A stretch of 64,000 nucleotides of DNA. Origin: Symbiodinium natans (Eukaryota > Sar > Dinophyceae > Suessiales > Symbiodiniaceae). A program made the position numbers and the translations under genes. Below the pieces are notes generated by a model that saw only the letters and a program-made list of their open reading frames with translations, did not search any database and was not told the origin of the DNA. Shown here piece by piece: positions 28,718-39,283 of this stretch; position 1 is the first letter of the stretch; the number at the start of each line of letters is the position of its first letter. Where the stretch lies: the NCBI GenBank assembly GCA_905221605.1, contig CAJNDS010002239.1, positions 439,409 through 503,408 of the forward strand, read 5' to 3'.

Positions 28718-31700
28718 TTGCCTTGCCAAGGTGGCCTGCCGGTTTCGCCAGGTTCAAGGTTTCCCACCTCTTCTTATGTTGCCAATCCCCCAGGGACAAA
28801 GGTTAAGGTTGCTGTGCCCACAACCGCTGCACCCGCAGGTGGTTCCCAAACGCCGTGGCCCAAAATACACCAGTCGGTGTTTCAACGCCTGCAGTGGGCA
28901 GATGTTGCGGATACTTCTGATGAGGAGTTAGATGCGCCTGGGGACCAGAACTCGATTAGCGTTCAGCCGCTAAATGCCGGGGACGATAAGAAGGTTGTAG
29001 ATAGGTCCACTAGGAGAAAATTGAAAAGGTTGAAAAATGAGGCCTTTTGGAAACTGCGCCGGTCTAAGCCGTTGCCAGTTGAAGACCGAGTAGGGGCGCC
29101 AAGGCTGAGGGATAATACTTTAACTTCACGCAACGTGTTGGTAGACCCTCGCCCCGCGCAGGTGCCCAGGTATGTCTTGGACTCTCTGTGGTCTAAACTT
29201 GCAAAGCAGGATGTCCTGCCAACAGCCCTGGGCACAGGTCAATGTGACGATGTGCCAATGGACAATTTGAATGTCGCAGTGTGTCAGGCAGCTCAGTCCC
29301 ATCAGAGTCTGTCAAGCTTGCCCGACAACGGTCTAACTGGTTGTCTCTCTCCGGGGGAGCCAGACTTTGCGCTTGGGGAACTTATTCCAGACTGCCCAGA
29401 AGACTGCCCAGGTCAGGAGAGGCAATCCCTTCAGATAGTTCCCAAGCTGGTTTCAGCCTGTGATGGTTGCCCTCAAGCGGGGGAGCAAGACCCTGTTCGC
29501 TGCGGGTTCCCGGACAGGGCTGGTGAGGATAGGACTTTCCTTCGGGATAATCCCAATCCGCTGTTGTGTAGTTCTTTACAAGCCCCCAGGTTTGTCTTGA
29601 ACTCCCTGTGGTGTAAGCTTGCGCCCGCAAGCAAATCTGTGTCTACCCCAAGCGATTGCAAACCTAGTTGTACTCAAGCGGGGGAGCATGATCGCGCCCG
29701 ATCTGCACATGCAGACCGTTCTGCTGATCTTCTGTCCAGTCAGCAAGTGTACGCGGCTGTATCTGAGTCTAGGGTCGTCTTGAACTCAGTATGGAGCCGT
29801 CTCGCGCCTGAGAGTAAAGCAAAACCCACCCCAAGAGCAAGCCAACGTGGACGCTCTCCACCCGGGGAGCCGAAGCTTGCTTTCGGTGCGACAGAAGACC
29901 CTTCCGATGCACAGAGGTCCTTTTATCAGGCCTCGCTTGCCGTGCCTTTTACGTGCTACAGGGATGATGTAGGTGCAAGCAATGAGCATTGCTTGGGGGG
30001 AGACCACCTCACAGAAAAAATGAAAAAGCGCACCTCAAGCCAAAACCCAGCACAGAAAGTGTCGCTAAATCCAAGTGACAAAAGGGCTAAGACCCTTGCC
30101 GGGACCCTTGTTGAAGCTTTGGACCTAAGTGAGCCAATTCATGGGCTAAAGGTCCCAAAGAAAATCCAGGTAAAAATGGACTTCGATAAGACAATGGGTT
30201 TTCCCGGGGAGGGCCCCCCGAAGAAATCAAGCACTGATCAGGGAGAAGGCTGGGGTGCATGCCCACACTTCCAGAGGGGCTTTTGTAAGTTTGGGAAAGA
30301 TTGCAGGTACGTGCACTCCTCTAGGGAGAAAACACCTGCCCGTACCCCCCAGGGCTCAGACACAGCTCTGAGCTCTTGCCCGCACTTTCGAAAGGGATTC
30401 TGCAAGTACGGTGACCAATGCCGGTATGAGCATTCCCCTAAGGCACGATCTTCTTCAGCATCTGCCAAAAGAGCAGCTAGTGAATCACACGAAACACGTG
30501 ATCAGCAAAAGAGGGCTGCAATTCAGGCTGCTAAGGAGTTCGTAAGGGTGAGACGGGCCAAAGAAAAAGGTGCGATGGATGGACATATGGGGAAGGCTTT
30601 GGGAACTTCACCAGCCGCCGCCAGGTCAAGGAGCCCACTCCGTAAACCTCCTCCACCACCCAAGAGCAACAGGGTTGAGAGTTCCGGCCAGAGATCCACA
30701 CCACCGCCACCTCCTAGAGCAAGGTCCAGATCGGTTGTAAGTGGCCTAGAGGGTAGTGGGATTAATAAGCCTAAGCTAAGCCATGGACCTCAACCCCCGC
30801 CTATGCACGGAAAAGGACAGTCTGCCGGAAGCGGTGGAATTGTCAAGCCAAAGTTTGAGGTCAAGATAAGTCAGTCCGTGCCGAAAGTACCGCCTCAGAT
30901 TGTTCAGCCTAAGATCAATCTGGAGTTCAATTACAGCATGGCACAACAGGGCATGAGCTTAAAGAGAGGGTCCGTAGACCTTCCGAGTGTGTTGCCAGAT
31001 CAGCCGCTGAACATTTCCGGAAAATTGGTGAGACAAAGACCTGGTCATCACCATAGTGAGGGTGAAACAACGGTACTGCCCTCGAAGGAATCTTTAGCCT
31101 CTATGCCTGTCAAAGTAGAGGATCCTTCTTCAACGAGCTCCCTGCCAGAGGCATCTTCATCGCATGCTTCCAATCTCGGAGTTTTCTCTGACCCAGCCAA
31201 TGAGCTAGAGGGAGCGGACGGAGGAAGCGGTGCTTCGGATAGACCGTGGATGTCCCACGACGAAATCCAAGACCTAGAATGTGAAAGGCTTAAAAAGGAA
31301 GAGCAGCAGCAGGAAGAGGATTTGCGAGCTCCCGATGAGGCAAGGTTGGTTCCTAAGGTGGTTGCCGCTGAGGGTATCAATAAGCCAGAGGTTTTAGATG
31401 CAGCACTCGGTGAAAATTCAGAAAGCCGTCCAGAGCCCTTGAACCTCTACCGCCAACAAGAGCCAGCGTCAGCTGCTGTCAGGCCTGTGGTGAGTGCAAC
31501 GACAGCCGAAACATCCGGACCAATCCAAAGGGAAGGTTATAGGATAAGGCTAAGGTTAAGTGAGGATCCAGCTGACGCAGCGTATAGGATAATCACTATA
31601 CAAGGAGAAAGGGAGACGCCAATAAGGGTCCACTGCACTCGTCGCATTCTGGAATGTGTGCTGTTAGTTTGGAGGAGTGGTTTCCGGCTTGCCAGATTAA

Positions 31701-32158
31701 TGAGACATTTGCCGAACCCTGAGAACCGCCTTATATCCTTTCCTCCTGTGATGAAGGAACAGCTGAGCCATGTTGTTCCTGGGTCCGAGCTTGAAATTGT
31801 GTTTGAGCCAGATCCAGAAGGCTGTCAAGCAGAGGTGGACCATTCTCTGCTAAGATGTCTTCTAGAAAGGTCACAGTACACAGAGCGATCGTGCCAGCAC
31901 TGTGATCCAACAAGACCAATGAAGCTTCTTCGTGAAACGCCGCCCAGCGGACGAGGTCTGGTTCTCACATCGGATCTTCGTCTTCGGAGCTTTGCGACTG
32001 GGGTGCTGGGCAAAGACGTGTTACAAGAGCTCCACCTAGAGGGCTATCCCCTTCGTGGTCTTTGCCAGACCAAAGACCATTGGATGACAGTCCCATTGGA
32101 GTTGAGAATTCAGCCAAGAGGATTCCTTTTGGTCTGGCCGGTGCCAATCCAGGACTGA
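28718..32158 (+). CDS. Retroelement ORF3, CCCH zinc-finger protein (1146 codons)
   Basis: Three copies of a short motif, R-x-VL-(D/N)-S-(L/V)-W-(S/C)-(K/R)-LA, lie at about residues 150, 290 and 350 (29168, 29588, 29772), each followed by a PGE/AGE segment. Two CCCH fingers follow (CPHFQRGFCKFGKDCRYVH at about 30258 and a second at about 30379), then a basic stretch, a Pro-rich PPPPP region and an acidic/Gln coiled segment (KKEEQQQEEDL). The last 250 residues look folded (YRIRLRLSEDPADAAYRIIT onward) but match no family I know. No RT, integrase or RNase H motif. The fingers resemble those of ORF2, so the two probably arose by duplication. The first Met is uncertain because the frame may connect to ORF2. 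Confidence 0.82.
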   Translation: MPCQGGLPVSPGSRFPTSSYVANPPGTKVKVAVPTTAAPAGGSQTPWPKIHQSVFQRLQWADVADTSDEELDAPGDQNSISVQPLNAGDDKKVVDRSTRRKLKRLKNEAFWKLRRSKPLPVEDRVGAPRLRDNTLTSRNVLVDPRPAQVPRYVLDSLWSKLAKQDVLPTALGTGQCDDVPMDNLNVAVCQAAQSHQSLSSLPDNGLTGCLSPGEPDFALGELIPDCPEDCPGQERQSLQIVPKLVSACDGCPQAGEQDPVRCGFPDRAGEDRTFLRDNPNPLLCSSLQAPRFVLNSLWCKLAPASKSVSTPSDCKPSCTQAGEHDRARSAHADRSADLLSSQQVYAAVSESRVVLNSVWSRLAPESKAKPTPRASQRGRSPPGEPKLAFGATEDPSDAQRSFYQASLAVPFTCYRDDVGASNEHCLGGDHLTEKMKKRTSSQNPAQKVSLNPSDKRAKTLAGTLVEALDLSEPIHGLKVPKKIQVKMDFDKTMGFPGEGPPKKSSTDQGEGWGACPHFQRGFCKFGKDCRYVHSSREKTPARTPQGSDTALSSCPHFRKGFCKYGDQCRYEHSPKARSSSASAKRAASESHETRDQQKRAAIQAAKEFVRVRRAKEKGAMDGHMGKALGTSPAAARSRSPLRKPPPPPKSNRVESSGQRSTPPPPPRARSRSVVSGLEGSGINKPKLSHGPQPPPMHGKGQSAGSGGIVKPKFEVKISQSVPKVPPQIVQPKINLEFNYSMAQQGMSLKRGSVDLPSVLPDQPLNISGKLVRQRPGHHHSEGETTVLPSKESLASMPVKVEDPSSTSSLPEASSSHASNLGVFSDPANELEGADGGSGASDRPWMSHDEIQDLECERLKKEEQQQEEDLRAPDEARLVPKVVAAEGINKPEVLDAALGENSESRPEPLNLYRQQEPASAAVRPVVSATTAETSGPIQREGYRIRLRLSEDPADAAYRIITIQGERETPIRVHCTRRILECVLLVWRSGFRLARLMRHLPNPENRLISFPPVMKEQLSHVVPGSELEIVFEPDPEGCQAEVDHSLLRCLLERSQYTERSCQHCDPTRPMKLLRETPPSGRGLVLTSDLRLRSFATGVLGKDVLQELHLEGYPLRGLCQTKDHWMTVPLELRIQPRGFLLVWPVPIQD
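30250..30440 (+). other. CCCH zinc-finger pair in ORF3
   Basis: Two fingers have C-x7-C-x5-C-x3-H spacing, the same W-G-x-C-P-H-F signature as in ORF2 for the first and S-S-C-P-H-F for the second. Both keep all four ligands. Confidence 0.88.
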
Positions 32159-32254
32159 TGCAAGCCCTTCCCTTGTAAGCCTGTCAGGTATAAAGGGGAT
32201 AAGTCCTTACGTCCATCAGGACAGTTTGAATCCTTGCAGTCTAATTTCATGCAT

Positions 32255-32450
32255 GGAGGATACCACCAGGCATTCCGACTGCCATACCGGTGGTAAAATG
32301 GAGAATACCGCCAGGCATTCCGACTGCCATACCGGTGGTAAAACCGAGGATACCGCCAGGCATTCCGACTGCCATACCGGTGGTAAAAAGGAGGACTCCA
32401 CAAGGCATTCTGACTGCCATACCCGTGGAGAAGTCGACCATGTTGTCGGG
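32255..32450 (+). repeat. 45-bp tandem repeat downstream of ORF3
   Basis: About four copies start near 32258, 32303, 32348 and 32393, plus a degraded fifth. Each contains GCATTCCGACTGCCATACCG followed by GTGGTAAAA. Being 15 codons long, the units keep a short frame open (HSDCHTGGK...ARHSDCH) from 32226 to 32585. It is probably a structured non-coding region or a remnant of coding repeat. Confidence 0.88.
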
Positions 32451-33000
32451 TATTCTGACTACCCGTATCAGCATCACACGTTTTTCCTTTTGTGTCTCCC
32501 TATAAAGGGACTGATGGATGAAACCTTTCTGTCGCTAGCAGAGTCATCCGTATCACCTTTTGTATCTCCACTTTCGACTTACTGACTGCTTCCATGAGGG
32601 AGATACGCAGGCCACACCAGGCTGTCGAACTCAAGGCGAGTCAAAGTCCCAATGCCGTTTGTAAAGCCGATAGATCCGTACCTCATGAACGGCATGAGGC
32701 TCGTTAAGTACGGCGGATCTTAACTCAAAGAATAGTCCTACATAACGCCAACAAGACTTTGAGAACCGGGAGCCAATCCCAAATTTCGCAGCTTCAAGTA
32801 TTCCCTTTAACTCGGGTATTCTGCCTACCCTACCTACCAGGGGATCACCGAGCATGCTGAAGGCCACTTTGAGTGGGAGCTCCGATAAGGAAGGCCGCCC
32901 GGCCACACCGCGTCCATGATGCTAAGGTAGTAAGGGTAAATAGGTTAAATCTATTACCTGTGCTGAGCCGATCACTTGTGTTTCGGGCGTTGTGAACCCC

Positions 33001-33011
33001 GAAAGGGGGAG
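33001..33011 (+). promoter_or_regulatory. Polypurine tract
   Basis: GAAAGGGGGAG lies immediately before the 3' LTR, the expected plus-strand primer of an LTR retroelement. It fixes the left edge of the LTR. Confidence 0.8.
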
Positions 33012-33260
33012 TGTGGATCGGCATGTCAACGTATACATATCCGCAGCATCTCCAACCAAAGAGCCTTCAAGAGCCTCTATTCGGTTTAGGCCCACACCCA
33101 TTTGTAGACCTCACTTTAGGTTGGCCTATGTAGGAACCTGTACAGTTTTCAAAATGAAAACCAAGAGTGCATTCACAGAGTAGATAGTTACAAGTACAGT
33201 TCTTGTTCTTGCTCTGGCTTGGTTGTAAAAAGATGTCCGATTTGAGCCATGGCTTCCATA
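33012..33260 (+). repeat. 3' LTR
   Basis: This is a 249-bp copy of the 5' LTR with one base difference. It is followed by TAGGGTTTAGGG, so the target duplication TAGGG is 33261-33265. Confidence 0.94.
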
Positions 33261-33275
33261 TAGGGTTTAGGGTTT
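33261..33275. repeat. TTTAGGG repeats right of the element
   Basis: TAGGGTTTAGGGTTT continues the telomere-type repeat interrupted by the element. The first five bases are the putative target-site duplication. Confidence 0.8.
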
Positions 33276-35451
33276 GGCGGGGTCCTGGGTTATTGCGGGA
33301 TGCGAGGACAGGCGTTGCTGGACTCGGAGCTGGACTGATGGACACACCGTAGTTCTCTTGGCTGAGCAGATTTGTAATTGTCGCTCATCTTGCCACATTG
33401 CTTCCAGATGCCCAGGGCTACTCTGCAAAGTTGCCCTTGCAGAGTTTCTTGTTGGGCATTTCTTTGACAAGTTTCTTGGGTTCAAAGGGTCAAACGACAT
33501 CAAGAATCTGTCAATGTGACAGTTAAGCTAAGCATGCCAGGTTGTCACAGCGAAGAATTGCATGACGAACCGACTCCACTCTTTGCCCCAACCTCTGCGA
33601 AACAACTGGGCCTTTTGGAGTTCGGAGTCATAGGACGTAGGGGGCAGGGTATCTTGGCTGCTTCTTACCAAGCACAAGTAGCTTCTTCAAGTTCTTCTCT
33701 GCTAAATTGCTGACAGTCACAAACACCCCCATACATGTACAAAAGGCGATACCAACGATGCCTCATTCTTACGCGCCGCCACAGGCCCGCTGAAGGAGTG
33801 TTAGTTGGGTTTAGTCCTGCTTGACCATTGTTGTCACGGAATATCTGAGACGGGGAGAAACTCATGTGGGCAACCATGTTTAAGCTCGCGCGGCCCTGCA
33901 CACTTCAGCACCACGATTTGGACTGAACGAAAAGGTCGGAATTGTCAATGACCTGTAGCATGCAAGCATTCCAACATCAGAACTGCATTGCCATGAGGCA
34001 ATGGGTGTAACCACAAAATCAGCACACGAAGCCTGTTTGTGTGGTCCGCGGTTCGCTTGCTGTCGTAGTGACTTTCGTAGAAGTTGTTGACTGAGGTTGA
34101 GTGTTGCGTGCACAAGCACGAACACAACTTGGAGCTGTGATTCTGGTCTTGGGACCTCAACGGCGCCCCTCCACGCTGTGGACCCATGTGCCATCACACA
34201 CTCATTCCCGTTTAGCAACATTGCAACACATGAGTCGTTAATCCGGCCATCCGGCAATTGTAAAGGTTCGACAAGAAACCAAACCAACCGCGGTTTGGAT
34301 GCGGATGGCACCCACACGGCCGGCCACCGGCTTCAAAGAGGAATAGCCGATGAATAGCCTGCAATCGAAGCGGTTTTGTGGGGCATGGCTGCGCCTCCAC
34401 AGGGCTTGCGCTGCCCCGGGCTTGTAGCAAGAAGTGGTCGCCGGCCTGACCCTGCAAAGCCGGGGACGCAAATAACGTCTTGCAACATGGAGAACGCTGT
34501 TGCCACCCGAGAGGTCGACATAGCATTGCAACGTAGCAGCCGGCGCATGATGGTCAGGGACCCTGTCAGCCTTGATCACCACTGAATCACCACCGAAAAA
34601 TTCGAAATTGCCTCCCCAGAATCCACATTTCTGTGGAGAAGAGTTCTGTTCATTGCCCTTCCCGTGTAATGTTGGACTCGCTTTAGTACGTAGGGGTCCC
34701 CCCCCCCCCCCCAAACAATTTTGGGGTTTTCGGGGATCCTGAATAGTGTGGGCTGGGGCTGGGACGGGGCTGGGGGTAGGGCGGTTAGGGGTCGAGGGTT
34801 GAGGGGAAGCCTTGAAGCTTGAGGGTCTAAGCTTTCCAGGCTTTGTAGCTCCACGGTCGCCGGGGCTCCGCATAAATGCGGACCACCGAAACAACTTGCT
34901 AAAGCGAATCAGGGCAGCTCGTGGGCTACTCCCTTGGAAAATTGTTTGGGGGCCTGTTTCGTAATGGAATTTTAAAAGGAATTTAAATAAGGCTGGACAC
35001 CAAAAAAATCCGGAGTTTCTTACTCAAAACTGTTTTTAGTTTTGGGCTCCCCGGCCCCCCGCCCTTCAACCCCGGCCGGCAAACATCGCATAATTGAGGA
35101 CCACCCTAAACAATGGGGGGTCCCCTATAGGATTTCCGGAACATCGCATAATAGTGCCCCTTCTCACTAAAGCCAGTCCAACATTACACAGCGCCCTGGG
35201 ATAGTTGCTTCCTTGTACTCGTGCCAAGGCCTCATCAAACTATTTTGCAACGAATATTCAGCTTCCAGGTGTTCAGTCGGTTTAAGATTTTGGCATGCGC
35301 ACTTCGCGAGATTTGCATTCTCTTCTCAGGTATGTGATATAATTTTTCCATGTCGATCCAATGGAATGCCCTGTTGGCCTTCAATGCTTCTCGACGAATT
35401 TGCCTGTATGATGCTCATACGAACTTAGTTGGCTGCCTTATCTCCCGCAAG
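33276..35451. other. Non-coding stretch
   Basis: No supported exon. A C-run lies at about 34699-34712. Minus-strand frames of up to 218 codons around 34.2-34.9 kb are low-complexity Pro/Arg/Ser readings without domain pattern. Confidence 0.45.
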
Positions 35452-35523
35452 GCTCCACGTAGTGCATCGGCCACCATGTACGAGCTCGCCACCTACTGGC
35501 AGCTGGATCAAGGCGGTTTTGGG
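35452..35523 (+). CDS. MORN-like exon
   Basis: The candidate is 72 nt, phase 0 at both ends, from cgcaag to gtcagg. It reads APRSASATMYELATYWQLDQ then GGFG. MYELATYW...GGFG follows the MORN spacing Y-E-x-x-x-x-W and G-F-G but lacks the usual Gly. It could be a decayed repeat. A second MORN-like exon follows at 36088. Confidence 0.4.
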
Positions 35524-36087
35524 GTCAGGGTCTAGGGTTCCCAGCAAGCTTGTCCGAGTCTGGGCTCAAAAGGGTTCAGGGTTCCGGGTGTAGGGTTAGG
35601 GATTGAGAAATATTGAAAGCATAGTTTCGAAACGTGTTCTGTCTGCGGAAATCCGGCAGGAAACTCGCAGCTTTAATTCTTGAAGTGCCACGGTAATCGG
35701 AAGCACCAGGCTGCATAGACTTCCTGATGCGGCTGCCAGATGAGGCACGGATAGCTTTGGGGGTATTGGATGTCGTGCATCTATGCGAGTCCGAATTTCT
35801 GGCGCTGAATGGGTGCTCTCATCAGTTTTCCTTTGTTACGGTAAGCCCCAATGCACAGACATGAGCCCTTGAGTCCACGAGATGCGCGCCCTCACGATGC
35901 TTGTTCGTTTCTCGGAAATGCCGTAAACAACGGCGAAGGGAGCCGGTGCCCTTGTCGATGATGTTCTCGACATCTTATTCTCGCCCATGCCTTGTTGGTG
36001 TTGCTGGAGCTCCCGCTGGGCTTCCATACGCAATTGACCAGGGCCAAAGATGTGGGTATAATTTAGCATAATCTCACCCAGGCTCAG

Positions 36088-36114
36088 GGCAGTGGAAGGG
36101 CGGGAAGGATCATG
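36088..36114 (+). CDS. MORN-like exon (short)
   Basis: QWKGGKDH follows a cccaggctcag acceptor and ends with CATG before GC (gctttt). It matches the W-x-x-G-x-x-H-G core of a MORN unit. It needs a preceding exon ending in Y-E-G. Very short, so tentative. Confidence 0.4.
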
Positions 36115-36646
36115 GCTTTTTTCAGCAACAGCGAAGGCCGATGTCTTCTGCTTTGGCCTCGACCCAAATGCCTATGGTGCTCCCGCACTTACCATCCAAC
36201 AATCTTTGAATCGCCGGACTCATCCCCAGCCCTGCCCGCATTTCCCAACCCGGCCCATGTGCACATCTCTGCACGCACTTGGCTTTATCGTGGCAGATGG
36301 TTCAGACTTACGGTCTGATCCTATATGTTCCAAGCTCCGGACGGATCTGCGACAACGATCACCGTCATAAAGCAACTAGGACTTCCAGGCTGGTCCCCGA
36401 GGCCAGCACTAGGCGGCCCCTCCACCGCGTGACTTCGGGGGTCAGAAGAGATCGGTGAGATGTGGCCGTCAGCGACTCTGCAGTCATTGCAACACTCGCG
36501 AAAAATGCAAGGTGAACCAGTTTCTTGTGGCGTGAGCTCCAGTACCTCCTAGTTTCTTTTGCTTCGCTCTAGCGAATGCCCTCAAGTGATGATTTGAGGG
36601 TTTTTCGAGGGTGAGGTCGCCGGCGCCAACCCCAACCGGTGCGCAG

Positions 36647-36691
36647 GTCAAGTGGGAAATCGCTGGGAACTTCGATCCCAGCGGAACGAAG
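36647..36691 (+). CDS. Helical-module exon 2 (FDPSGTK)
   Basis: The exon is 45 nt, phase 0: VKWEIAGNFDPSGTK, between gtgcgcag and GCGCAA. The donor is GC, at the same codon as the GA donor at 17395. The partner DGNVW exon is 340 bp downstream. The length is the same as the exon at 45463. Confidence 0.66.
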
Positions 36692-37031
36692 GCGCAATTT
36701 GTTTGTTACGGTCGGAGAGGTCCAAATTTGTTTAGGTGGGAGGGCAGCTTCTACTGTACCGGTTGTTTTGCATGCGGGTTTCTGAAGCTCAGCTTGGCTT
36801 TGAGTCGAAGTGACCTCGACGAATTGTTTCTGCTTGGCGAAGGGGACATGGTGAAAGGTTGCCAGAAAAGCTGCCTCTACAGCTGCCCAGTAAGCTTGCC
36901 CATACGGCACTATGTCGATCCAGTTTTTGTTCCATGTCGTGGCGTCCAGAGTCCAGATGAGCTGCACGGCAAACCATCAACCATAATCATCTGAACACCT
37001 GAGTTTAATGGGGAGGTGTTGGCTGACTCAG

Positions 37032-37070
37032 GACGGCAACGTCTGGGGACGTCTTTTAGCCTTTGTGCGA
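37032..37070 (+). CDS. Helical-module exon 3 (DGNVWGRLLAFVR)
   Basis: The exon is 39 nt, 13 codons, phase 0, between gactcag and gtttgc. DGNVWGRLLAFVR differs from the 18153 copy only at the L-A-F-V positions. With 36647 it restores GTK-DGNVW. Function unknown. Confidence 0.66.
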
Positions 37071-38158
37071 GTTTGCACCGCGCGCCTGGTGGGATGGGCC
37101 TGGCACTCAGGCCAAACACAGCAGAGCTTAGCATTGCATTTGCAAAGCTTGACTGGGAAAAGAGTGGTTTGGCCGAGGATCGTGCCCAGGTGGAGTACAT
37201 GAAGATGCTGCCAGAGGCTGCGCGCAGAGTCAGGGTTGCTCTGAACATGCACACAATTGCGACACAGGAAACGGTGCAGGCCGTTGTGCTATGTTGTGCT
37301 GGGAATGGACCCTTCATTCGCTCCGTAAGAACACCCATGTCAGAACAGTGTTCCATCAAGTTTTGCTGTTTTCAAACCGCGATTTTCCTAAAGCTCCAGT
37401 GTTGACAAGGAGCAGCAGCGCGACATGATCCTGCCCTAGCCTCGGATATGCTCCGGCGCCCATGCGACCCACAACTAGGCTTTGAAAAGGCGTTGGAGCC
37501 CCAGCCCTGCACCCTACTGCAAATCCCAAGAAAGCTCTCTCTGTGAGATGCAGGATCGGGGTGCAATAGGGGGAGAGCCAGGTACCTTGTCGTGACTACC
37601 CTAAGCAGGTGGGTTCAACAAGCGCGGTTTAAAGGCCGCCGTTGCTGGCACACCCTCGAGGCATCCCCCAACTAACCGCCGAAGGACCTCATTGCCCGTT
37701 GTCGACCCTCGCTTCACGACACAGCCCTCGGCGTGGGTGACGCCGGCACGACCGGGCCTTGGCAAGGGGATTATTCACGATAAGGGGATAATCCACGGTC
37801 ATCCACCTAGAGGAGATGTTATGTTGGGGGTGGGATTGAGTTCCATGCTAAGCGCTGGAGCTGTTCTTGGCATGACCTCAGGTTGACTAATCTAACGACA
37901 GATGGCAAGGCCCCTCGAGCTGAAACCCTTGGGCTGTGAGACGTTGGCTGCAACACACATGCTCTCTGGAACACAGCTTAAGGCAAACACGTCTGCTTTA
38001 AAGCAGTCAGGGACAGTTTTCAAGATCCAAGATAAAGGGCTCCACAAGACCCATCTCTATTTTGAGTTCTCACAATTCAAATCCTGAGAGTACCTCAAAT
38101 CGCCCGCAAGTCCCCTCATCAAGTACAAGCTGACAAGCTGAGGCCCGGTTCCCCACAG

Positions 38159-38253
38159 CGGCCACAGCGCCGCGCCCAGCCTCAAGCAGTTCATTGAGCA
38201 CTGGGGCTTGGAGGAGCGCGTTGGCGAGTTCCTGCAGGCCAGCTTCGGGAAGG
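38159..38253 (+). CDS. Helical-module exon 1 (FIEHWGL...)
   Basis: The exon is 95 nt from gttccccacag to gtaagc, with good consensus at both ends. It reads SAAPSLKQFIEHWGLEERVG then EFLQASFGK. It is the fullest copy of the first part of the module: FI-x-x-W-x-L-x-x-R-V-x-x-FL. An Ala/Pro linker precedes it, as in the exons at 43505 and 43918. Confidence 0.65.
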
Positions 38254-39283
38254 GTAAGCGGTGTGCAGTGAGTTGAAATGCTTGAGCGCCCTAGTGCCCT
38301 CAACCCTGCACCAACACCCCAAATCGAGGAGACAGAATAACAAGTCGCATTGACAGGGCTTTCAATGGTCGGGTGTGGCGCATCACCTGATGGCTAGAAT
38401 GTCAGGGATGGTTGCTCTCTGCCTCTCAGGACTGCAAAATGGGATGCCCTGTTTTATCGGCTTCGTGTGGGCGCAATGATACGGGAATCCGAGAAGCCTC
38501 GTTCCCCAATAGCGACCAGCTTGGAGTTCGCTATTCGTAAGCAAGGCCGTCTGCAGTCGCGCGTTGCATGGGATCCGGTGTCCTCGAACCTTTCCTGCAA
38601 CGATTTTGTCCCGGTGTCCCGGCGGTGCGGCGGTCTTTCGGTGTCTTGGTCGTTGTCATGTTCCGGCCGGCGTCTCAATCATCGTCCTCCATGGGTGCCC
38701 CGATGTTTGTGCCGGTGTCTCGCTCTTTGTGCCGCTGTTCCGAATTGTCGGCTTTCGGTGTCTTCGTGGGGATCATGCCCCGGTCCGAGTCCCGGCGCAC
38801 GACGCCCGTCAGAAACTTGCGGACCATCATAACGTGAATCATAGCCAGGGCCGAGCAGCGCAGCGAGAAACCAAAAACTGTCTACCAACTGTCTAACCGA
38901 ACCAATGCGCTTGATGTATGTGTGCGTGTGTGCGTTTTCGCAAGCACATCTAGAAGTAGGGTGGCTAAAACAAGTCTTACCTCGACCCTGAGCCTTAAAC
39001 AGTTGGCCAGTGGGTTGAGCCATATGTTTTCACATCCTTGCCGCCCGAATCACGAGCGTTGATCAGGCTCTGCCAATCAACGTTCTGGAGATCGTTTTGC
39101 CCCGGGCCTGAGTGACAGAATGCCGGAGGAAGGGCTTAGGACCGACACTGAAACTCAGGGGCCTGAGCCGTTAAATGAAGTTGTGTACCCCAGGCAACTG
39201 CTTCATGTTCTTGCCGGCAGTGTTTGCTAGCGGGCCGTCCTACACACGATTCGGCGAAGCTGTGCTCGAAGCAAGCCGCCCGC

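Larger units (their letters stand above)
21312..33260 (+). mobile_element. LTR-type retroelement, 11.95 kb, no pol found
   Basis: Two 249-bp direct repeats bound the element, starting TGTGGATCGG and ending GGCTTCCATA (imperfect TGTGGA/TCCATA terminal inversion). TAGGG flanks both ends. A polypurine tract abuts the 3' LTR and a candidate primer site abuts the 5' LTR. The inside holds three long plus-strand frames encoding repeat-rich proteins with seven CCCH zinc fingers. I searched by eye for protease DTGA/DSGA, integrase HHCC, RT YVDD and RNase H signatures and found none. It is therefore probably a non-autonomous element mobilised by another element's enzymes, possibly copia-type given the primer site. 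The near-identical LTRs imply recent insertion. It shares the strand of the surrounding exons. Confidence 0.9.

Noticed and set aside
21312-33260. Reverse transcriptase hint SLYG in ORF2 (about 27097)
   Set aside because: The residues around it (VRSLYGCFDWKLRGEE) do not follow the copia RT motif, and no YVDD box or other RT block is near.
34238-34894. 218-codon minus-strand frame
   Set aside because: Composition is Pro/Arg/Ser/Gly-rich, it runs over a C homopolymer and contains no domain pattern; likely chance.
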